Origin: an uncultured archaeon
Lineage (GTDB): Archaea; Halobacteriota; Methanosarcinia; Methanosarcinales; Methanoperedenaceae
Reading direction: 5' to 3'
DNA length: 12,317 nt
Assembly: GCA_902386085.1 (NCBI GenBank)
Contig: CABMIA010000149.1
Coordinates: 1 to 12,317 of the forward strand
Positions 6,564 to 12,317 of this stretch are shown here, one piece after another; position 1 is the stretch's first letter, and each line of letters begins with the position of its first letter. Position numbers and translations under genes: made by a program. The notes below the pieces were generated by a model that saw only the letters and a program-made list of their open reading frames with translations, ran no database searches and had not been told where the DNA came from.

Positions 6564-6881
6564 TTATAGCTTATTTTCTGCTGTAATATGAATTTTAAAA
6601 AGATGTGTCTCCAAAAGATTTGTCTCCCAGCTTCGCTTGTACTTAGCCCTTATCAAAGTTTCACCGGGTTGTTTTGCCTGGAATTCGAATATTTCCCACC
6701 CGCCTCCACCGACAGCGGATGAATAAGGAACATATTTTTTTGGTTTAAGAAGATCGATCATTTTTGAGTCATATTCAACATTCCATGTATAGCCAGCAGT
6801 AGGGATAGATTCAAGGGAAATAGTAAAACCATGGCCAAGGGTCACTTCAATGGGATAATTAGGATCAGGATTAACTTTCAT
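6564..6881 (-). CDS. Chagasin family (I42) cysteine-peptidase inhibitor
   Basis: A 105-residue protein with the three loop motifs by which chagasin-type inhibitors block the cleft of papain-like peptidases. IPTAGYTW (27-34) corresponds to the NPTTGY/F loop. VGGGGWEIFEF (57-67) corresponds to the GxGG loop before its beta strand. KRSWE (82-86) corresponds to the RPW loop, with Ser in place of Pro. The protein has the family's normal size and beta-rich pattern and lacks a signal peptide, so it should act in the cytoplasm. It starts 117 nt downstream of a papain-like peptidase gene on the same strand, its likely partner. No ribosome-binding site precedes the ATG, but a TATA box centred about 31 nt upstream would give a leaderless mRNA. 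Confidence 0.88.
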   Translation of the reverse strand: MKVNPDPNYPIEVTLGHGFTISLESIPTAGYTWNVEYDSKMIDLLKPKKYVPYSSAVGGGGWEIFEFQAKQPGETLIRAKYKRSWETNLLETHLFKIHITAENKL

Positions 6882-6907
6882 TTTAATTATTATAGTGCCT
6901 GTTGAAA

Positions 6908-6917
6908 CATATAAAAA
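6908..6917 (-). promoter_or_regulatory. TATA box of the chagasin-like gene
   Basis: The minus strand reads TTTTTATATG, centred about 31 nt before the ATG at 6881. With the normal archaeal spacing of about 25 nt, transcription would start within a few bases of the ATG, agreeing with the absence of a ribosome-binding site. The box lies directly beside the palindrome at 6920-6951. Confidence 0.5.
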
Positions 6918-6919
6918 TC

Positions 6920-6951
6920 ACGATGGAGAGTTTAGATAAACTCTTCATCGT
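6920..6951. repeat. 32-nt near-perfect palindrome between peptidase and inhibitor genes
   Basis: Two 15-nt arms (ACGATGGAGAGTTTA and TAAACTCTTCATCGT) flank a central GA and match as inverted repeats at 14 of 15 positions. The one difference gives a G-U pair in plus-strand RNA and an A-C mismatch in minus-strand RNA. T-runs lie on both sides: T7 at 6959-6965 for plus-strand transcripts and T5 at 6913-6917 for minus-strand transcripts. It may be a bidirectional terminator, or an operator just upstream of the inhibitor's TATA box. Confidence 0.75.
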
Positions 6952-6998
6952 CAAATTGTTTTTTTGCCTTAACACACTGGATTCCAAAATTTCCCGTT

Positions 6999-7838
6999 TC
7001 AGGGTATCAGGGTTATGCCATATGCTTCCGAGAAAGCTCCCTTTGCATAATCAAGGGATGCATAGGCAAAACCTTTATCGCCCCAGCCTGTTCCCCAGCT
7101 ATTCCGGACTATAAACCTGTCTTTTGTATAACCTACGATTGCAACGGCATTACCTGCAGGGCCCGGAGGCTTATGATAAGTATCAAGATTGCCTCTGGTT
7201 GCATTGGCATTTTCCCACGTATCATCCACGTCCAGCCTTGTCAGAATAGGTCCTTTGTTTGCTATCCAGGTACGCCAGTCTGTTAGGACAGTGTTCCAGG
7301 TCTCAGTCTTGGTGCCGAAATCCTTGCGCAGGTTGAAGTAACTGAGAATTTTATACCGTGCTGCTGAAGCATAATAAGTCTCAGGTTCGCCATCGTATAG
7401 TTTTTCAGGTTCGAACGGCAAAACCGTATCTTCCACAGCGCCATATTTACGGGCTATATCAAGAGCGGCTTTCAGGCTTGTGCCTTCAATTTCAAGAAAT
7501 GTCGATGGGTAATAATTGTACTCGTCCATTTCTTTTGCAGACATCCAGATATGCCTTACAGACAACTTTGAATTCTGCGCCAGTCGTTTAACCTTTACAA
7601 ATTGCCACGTCAAAATCGCTGCACTTGCCTGGCCTACACAGGATCCGGTATTTTTCTGATCCCAGATACTCCACCATTGCTCACGCAGATCTTTCGATTC
7701 TGGTATCTGTGCCCGTGCTTCATCTTTTACATGCCCGGCTGCAATCGCATGTCCAATATGCCAGTCTTTTTCAATATCCCGCGATGAGATACAGTTAAGA
7801 ACTCTTTTCCCATCCGAAGTTTTTCCTATTTTTGCCAT
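6999..7838 (-). CDS. Papain-like (C1 family) cysteine peptidase homologue with altered catalytic His
   Basis: A 279-residue protein with the papain fold pattern. Gln61 (oxyanion hole) and Cys67 (nucleophile) sit in WDQKNTGSCVGQAS with papain's six-residue spacing. A central helix region contains SLKAALDIARKYGAV. The C-terminal lobe has GNAVAIVGYTKDRF followed by VRNSWGTGWGDKGFA, with Asn246. In active members the block before VGY reads HAV; here the position of the catalytic His is Asn230 (codon AAT, one base from a His codon). His223 lies seven residues earlier and could only help if the loop were rearranged. There is no signal peptide or long propeptide, so it is probably cytoplasmic. The ATG at 7838 is fixed by AGGAGAG 5 nt upstream, and a good TATA box lies about 40 nt before it. 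A chagasin-type inhibitor gene follows. It may be inactive, weakly active or a binding protein. Confidence 0.88.
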   Translation of the reverse strand: MAKIGKTSDGKRVLNCISSRDIEKDWHIGHAIAAGHVKDEARAQIPESKDLREQWWSIWDQKNTGSCVGQASAAILTWQFVKVKRLAQNSKLSVRHIWMSAKEMDEYNYYPSTFLEIEGTSLKAALDIARKYGAVEDTVLPFEPEKLYDGEPETYYASAARYKILSYFNLRKDFGTKTETWNTVLTDWRTWIANKGPILTRLDVDDTWENANATRGNLDTYHKPPGPAGNAVAIVGYTKDRFIVRNSWGTGWGDKGFAYASLDYAKGAFSEAYGITLIP

Positions 7839-7875
7839 ACCATCTCTCCTTTTTATTTTAACCAGAGGTCAAATT

Positions 7876-7885
7876 TTAATATAAA
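7876..7885 (-). promoter_or_regulatory. TATA box of the papain-like peptidase gene
   Basis: TTTATATTAA on the minus strand, preceded by an A-rich BRE-like CGAAAAAATAA at 7890-7900, lies about 38-47 nt before the ATG. The predicted start leaves a leader of about 20 nt containing the AGGAGAG ribosome-binding site. Confidence 0.55.
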
Positions 7886-8235
7886 TCTGTTATTTTTTCG
7901 TTACCACCGTTTCTATAAGTATCCGAATATATTAGACTTATACTCCCTGGCTAATCTTACTTTGTTCATGAGATTAATAAGCATATCGGTTTTTTGGCTT
8001 ATATGATACATTTTTAATCACATTTTAAAAAATTGGTTACTGAACAATGAGCCTGAAAGATACCGAATGCCACAACCTGAACTAAATCTAAATTTCATGA
8101 GCATGATTTCAATGCCTTTGCAGCTTAATTGGATGCTTTGTCTCGCGGGCCTCGAAAAGTGAGAGAGAAAAGAACAAACTTAAGGCATTTATCGAAATTT
8201 TGACCATTCAAAAATGAGCAAGTGAAATTAGGTAA
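7886..8235. other. AT-rich intergenic stretch without a convincing gene
   Basis: About 350 nt between the peptidase promoter and the end of prs. The longest frame of note is a 32-codon one on the minus strand (8011-7913), without a ribosome-binding site. A plus-strand 21-codon frame (8097-8162) also lacks one. T-runs on the minus strand at 8241-8237 (overlapping the prs stop) and 8216-8212 may terminate prs. I saw no tRNA, repeat array or insertion-sequence end; a decayed gene remains possible. Confidence 0.5.
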
Positions 8236-9093
8236 TTAAAAACCTGTTTTGCTTATGGCTTCGGCAATCACAGGTGCGACGCTCACTACGCTTGCGCCCC
8301 TGTCTATAGTATCAGTCGCTATTATCCCCTTAACTCCCGCCTTGAATAATTTCAGGACTGCATTGCTTGAAAGGACAGGGTGCACACATGCAACGTAAAC
8401 CTCATGCGCTCCCTGGCTTCTCAGTAACGATATGGTTTCTGCCATCGTTCCTGCCGTAGAAATGATATCATCTATGATTATCACGTCACGTCCGTTAACC
8501 GCCACATTCTTTGGCTTTATTGTCACAAGTTCGCCGCTCAGCCGGGTCTTCTCCAGGAAATCATAATCCAGGCCCAGGTCTTTCGATGCATTCCGGGCAA
8601 GGCCGATGGCGCCATCATCTGGTGCGATGATAAGGGGATTCTTGAGTTCCATGTTCTTTATGTATTCGCCAATAACAGGCGTGGCATCAAGATTCACAGC
8701 CTTTGCGTCAAAATATTCAAGAATTGAAGGATCATGTATATTGATCGTATATACATTATCTGCTTTTATGCACCTGGCGATTGCCCTTGCGCTTATCGGC
8801 TCGCCTCCCTTGAACTGCTTATCCTGGCGTGCATAACCCATATACGGAATAACCACATTTACCTTTGCTACGTCACAGCAGGCATCGATTAACTGGAGCA
8901 GTAAAACGAAATCCGAATCGTTCACTGTGCTCTGGATTATTGTAACGCTTTCAGTGCCCGGGTCATCCAGTATCCGGGTGTACAACTCCCCGTCCGGGAA
9001 TCTCCTGAATTCACACACCAGCAGATTAAATCTTAGCACATCCGAGACCCGGCCGGCAAGTAATTGCGATGCATAGCCACCGATAATGTTCAA
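8236..9093 (-). CDS. prs: Ribose-phosphate pyrophosphokinase (PRPP synthetase)
   Basis: Makes phosphoribosyl pyrophosphate from ribose 5-phosphate and ATP, for nucleotide, histidine, tryptophan and other syntheses in the cytoplasm. At 285 residues it has the length of the short archaeal class. Motifs are intact: FPDGE at 32-36, PYMGYARQDK at 83-92 with the ATP-contacting Arg and Gln, the metal-binding IHD at 119-121, the catalytic loop KTR at 182-184, and the PRPP/ribose-phosphate loop DDIISTAGT at 208-216. The start is TTG at 9093: GTGAGG at 9101-9106 lies 7 nt upstream, and the resulting MNIIGG N-terminus matches the family, so no residues are missing. A TATA-like box sits at 9126-9134. It is transcribed divergently from atwA. 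Confidence 0.96.
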   Translation of the reverse strand: MNIIGGYASQLLAGRVSDVLRFNLLVCEFRRFPDGELYTRILDDPGTESVTIIQSTVNDSDFVLLLQLIDACCDVAKVNVVIPYMGYARQDKQFKGGEPISARAIARCIKADNVYTINIHDPSILEYFDAKAVNLDATPVIGEYIKNMELKNPLIIAPDDGAIGLARNASKDLGLDYDFLEKTRLSGELVTIKPKNVAVNGRDVIIIDDIISTAGTMAETISLLRSQGAHEVYVACVHPVLSSNAVLKLFKAGVKGIIATDTIDRGASVVSVAPVIAEAISKTGF

Positions 9094-9125
9094 TAGAATA
9101 CCTCACGCCTGTAATAGAAAGAAAG

Positions 9126-9134
9126 AATATAAAG
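9126..9134 (-). promoter_or_regulatory. Possible TATA box of prs
   Basis: CTTTATATT on the minus strand, centred about 37 nt before the TTG start. Transcription would begin about 12 nt before that codon, just including the GTGAGG ribosome-binding site. Confidence 0.45.
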
Positions 9135-9284
9135 ATTGTTCAGGGTAATTATTATTAAGTCTTTATTTGTTTATAATGTAATGTTTTATCGTTATATTTA
9201 TGTACTGCCTCATCTAATTAAAATCGCCGCAGAAGCAGTTAGATTTTATAATTTGCCTGCGTATGCAGCCGTTAAAATGCAAAA

Positions 9285-9294
9285 ATTTATAATA
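9285..9294 (+). promoter_or_regulatory. Possible TATA box of the atwA-mmp3 operon
   Basis: ATTTATAATA about 46 nt before the atwA ATG, predicting a start near 9315 and a leader of about 20 nt that contains the GGAGA ribosome-binding site. A short dyad, CTGC-GTAT-GCAG at 9257-9268, lies just upstream and could be a regulator site, but it is short enough to be chance. Confidence 0.45.
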
Positions 9295-9335
9295 ATGCGG
9301 ATTAATGAGTCGGATACGTGACCATGGAGAAGAAT

Positions 9336-10964
<1,629 letters not shown>

Positions 10965-10986
10965 CCTGCCGGATTAAAGGTGACGC

Positions 10987-12317
10987 GTGATCTCAATAGA
11001 GGTTAACGGGCAAAAATTAGAAATAAATGAAGGCTCTCTCCTGAAGGATGCCATCGAACTTACAAAAACTCTCTACATTCCGGGAACGACCATCGGGATA
11101 TTGAAAACAGGGACGAAAAAAGAACAGGCTACCCCGGAGTATAAAGTAGTATCTACTAAAGGTGAATTCAGGATAGAACTTGTCGGGGATCAGGCTTTCT
11201 GGAACAGGTTCAGTGATAATTTCGCCGGTATGAAAGCTCACTGGGATACCAACAACTCAATCGCGTTTGGCCCTTTTGAAACTGATATCATCCCTGAAAG
11301 AATCGAGAGGAAATACAACCGCTATGATGTCTTTATCGGAACAGGCGGATATGATGCGAAAAATACATATCTCATGTTTTCGAAAAATAAACATATTTCG
11401 GATTATGGCAGTCCCGGGGATACCGTTATCGGGAAGATAATAAGCGGTAAGAGCATCGCTGCAAGACTGAAACAGGGAGATTCCCTGATAAAAATAGAAC
11501 CTGTCATAAAGTGGGAAACTCTTCTTGACAAGGAAACTACCGTTGACCTGGTAACCAGACTTGAAAATGGAATGAAGATATATACTTTTTTCAAAGCGGA
11601 CCTGGTCAATGAAGCGCCTGAAGGGGCGGAGCATTTTCTCGCACTTACCAGGAAAAAAATATTTAAAGTGGATACCTTTTCGAACTCATTTATCTCTGAT
11701 GATTCACTCAAAGGAGAAGGATGCCCATACGAACACTGGGAGGCGCGTTCGGAAGGCGCGGTCGTCAGCAGGACGGATGGCCTGGGGAATGGCCGGGTTT
11801 ATATCTATAAAGAGGACAGGACATCAAGCGCCGTACACAGTGTGGTAGGACACGTTTCAGAAGGAATTGAACTCATCAAGATAGTACCCGAAGGAAGCCA
11901 GCTTGCAGTGCTCTCTAACCCGGAGCGCGTCATGGTTCTCGGAATGGGCTTTGATGCAGCAGAAAAAATGTTAAATGCAAGGGGAATTAACCTTGAAAAG
12001 AAAGGTTATACAGGCGAGGACGCGATCATAGTTGAACAGCACCCGGATACCACGATAGAAATAATAAAAGAAGGCATGGTCACAGCTCTCGGTGTAAAAT
12101 CGGATAAAATCATAGATGTTGTTTTATACGATGACCGTGCACCCATAACGCTTGACTTCTTCAGGCATTCATTGCGCCTGAAAGACCGCCCGCTCGGCCC
12201 CCTGCCTGTATTCTACACATATGAGAACACATTCCTTTTCAGGGCGGAAAAAGAGGCCGAGGCATATAAGGAAATAAATCCCGAAAACACTCCTAAAATT
12301 AAAGTTGTTGCGGGAGA
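10987..12317 (+). CDS. mmp3: Methanogenesis marker protein 3 (partial, 3' end beyond window)
   Basis: The first 443 residues of a protein I assign to the methanogenesis marker 3 family (UPF0288/COG4070, cyclophilin-related), found in Mcr-bearing archaea and reported with the activation complex of methyl-coenzyme M reductase. Homologues are about 500 residues, so about one tenth is missing. The N-terminus (ISIEVNGQKLEINEGSLLKDAI) looks like a small beta-grasp domain. Around residues 115-180 a VIGKIISGKSIAARLKQGDS stretch ending in IKIEPV resembles the end of a cyclophilin. A second similar block (VVGHVSEGIELIKIV) occurs near 285-300. The start is GTG at 10987 with AGGTGA 3 nt upstream; the next in-frame ATG would remove the conserved N-terminal strand. 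It lies 22 nt after atwA on the same strand. Confidence 0.9.
   Translation, partial: MISIEVNGQKLEINEGSLLKDAIELTKTLYIPGTTIGILKTGTKKEQATPEYKVVSTKGEFRIELVGDQAFWNRFSDNFAGMKAHWDTNNSIAFGPFETDIIPERIERKYNRYDVFIGTGGYDAKNTYLMFSKNKHISDYGSPGDTVIGKIISGKSIAARLKQGDSLIKIEPVIKWETLLDKETTVDLVTRLENGMKIYTFFKADLVNEAPEGAEHFLALTRKKIFKVDTFSNSFISDDSLKGEGCPYEHWEARSEGAVVSRTDGLGNGRVYIYKEDRTSSAVHSVVGHVSEGIELIKIVPEGSQLAVLSNPERVMVLGMGFDAAEKMLNARGINLEKKGYTGEDAIIVEQHPDTTIEIIKEGMVTALGVKSDKIIDVVLYDDRAPITLDFFRHSLRLKDRPLGPLPVFYTYENTFLFRAEKEAEAYKEINPENTPKIKVVAG

Noticed and set aside
6503..6592. 30-codon plus-strand frame after the orphan gene
   Set aside because: No ribosome-binding site, and it runs into the 3' end of the inhibitor gene on the other strand.
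8097..8162. 21-codon plus-strand frame with several Met codons
   Set aside because: No ribosome-binding site, no terminator and no recognisable sequence; likely chance.
9136..9321. 61-codon plus-strand frame in the prs-atwA spacer, hydrophobic in composition
   Set aside because: It starts with TTG, has no ribosome-binding site, covers both likely promoters and owes its residues to AT-rich DNA.

Overview
The window comes from a methane-metabolising (Mcr-bearing) euryarchaeon. The strongest evidence is at the right end: atwA, for component A2 of the methyl-coenzyme M reductase activation system, is followed directly by the methanogenesis marker 3 gene, and cofD of coenzyme F420 synthesis lies further left. 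Archaeal TATA-like boxes, oligo-T stretches in terminator positions and GGTGA/GGAGG ribosome-binding sites fit this. Moderate GC content, small redox proteins and the gene mix suggest a Methanosarcinales or Methanoperedens-like lineage, but that assignment is inference.

Layout. From 106 to 2216 (+) there is a nucleotide-sugar dehydrogenase, then a two-gene unit of a dodecin-fold protein and a winged-helix protein. From 5765 back to 2196 everything is on the minus strand: a 17-residue lysine-rich micro-ORF, rubredoxin, a SemiSWEET transporter, then a tight ABC ATPase / ABC-2 permease / cofD operon. cofD and the winged-helix gene converge and overlap by 21 nt. An orphan gene lies at 5954-6442 (+). 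From 7838 back to 6564 (-) there is a papain-like (C1) cysteine peptidase followed by a chagasin-type (I42) peptidase inhibitor, separated by a 32-nt near-perfect palindrome. A 380-nt stretch without a convincing gene follows. Then prs (-) and atwA-mmp3 (+) are divergent around a promoter-bearing spacer; mmp3 runs off the window.

How the genes work together. AtwA and Mmp3 belong to the ATP-dependent machinery that reductively activates the nickel cofactor of methyl-coenzyme M reductase. CofD makes the F420 precursor, F420 being a central hydride carrier of this metabolism. Prs supplies PRPP for nucleotides and other pathways. Rubredoxin is a small one-electron carrier.

The less ordinary part is the peptidase/inhibitor locus. 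The peptidase keeps its nucleophile region (Gln61, Cys67) and the Asn-Ser-Trp-Gly motif, but has Asn where the family has its catalytic His. It sits next to a gene for the inhibitor class that targets such enzymes. Other points worth a look are the dodecin-like protein without the usual flavin-stacking residues, the micro-ORF with a strong ribosome-binding site and T-run, and a possibly structured rubredoxin leader.
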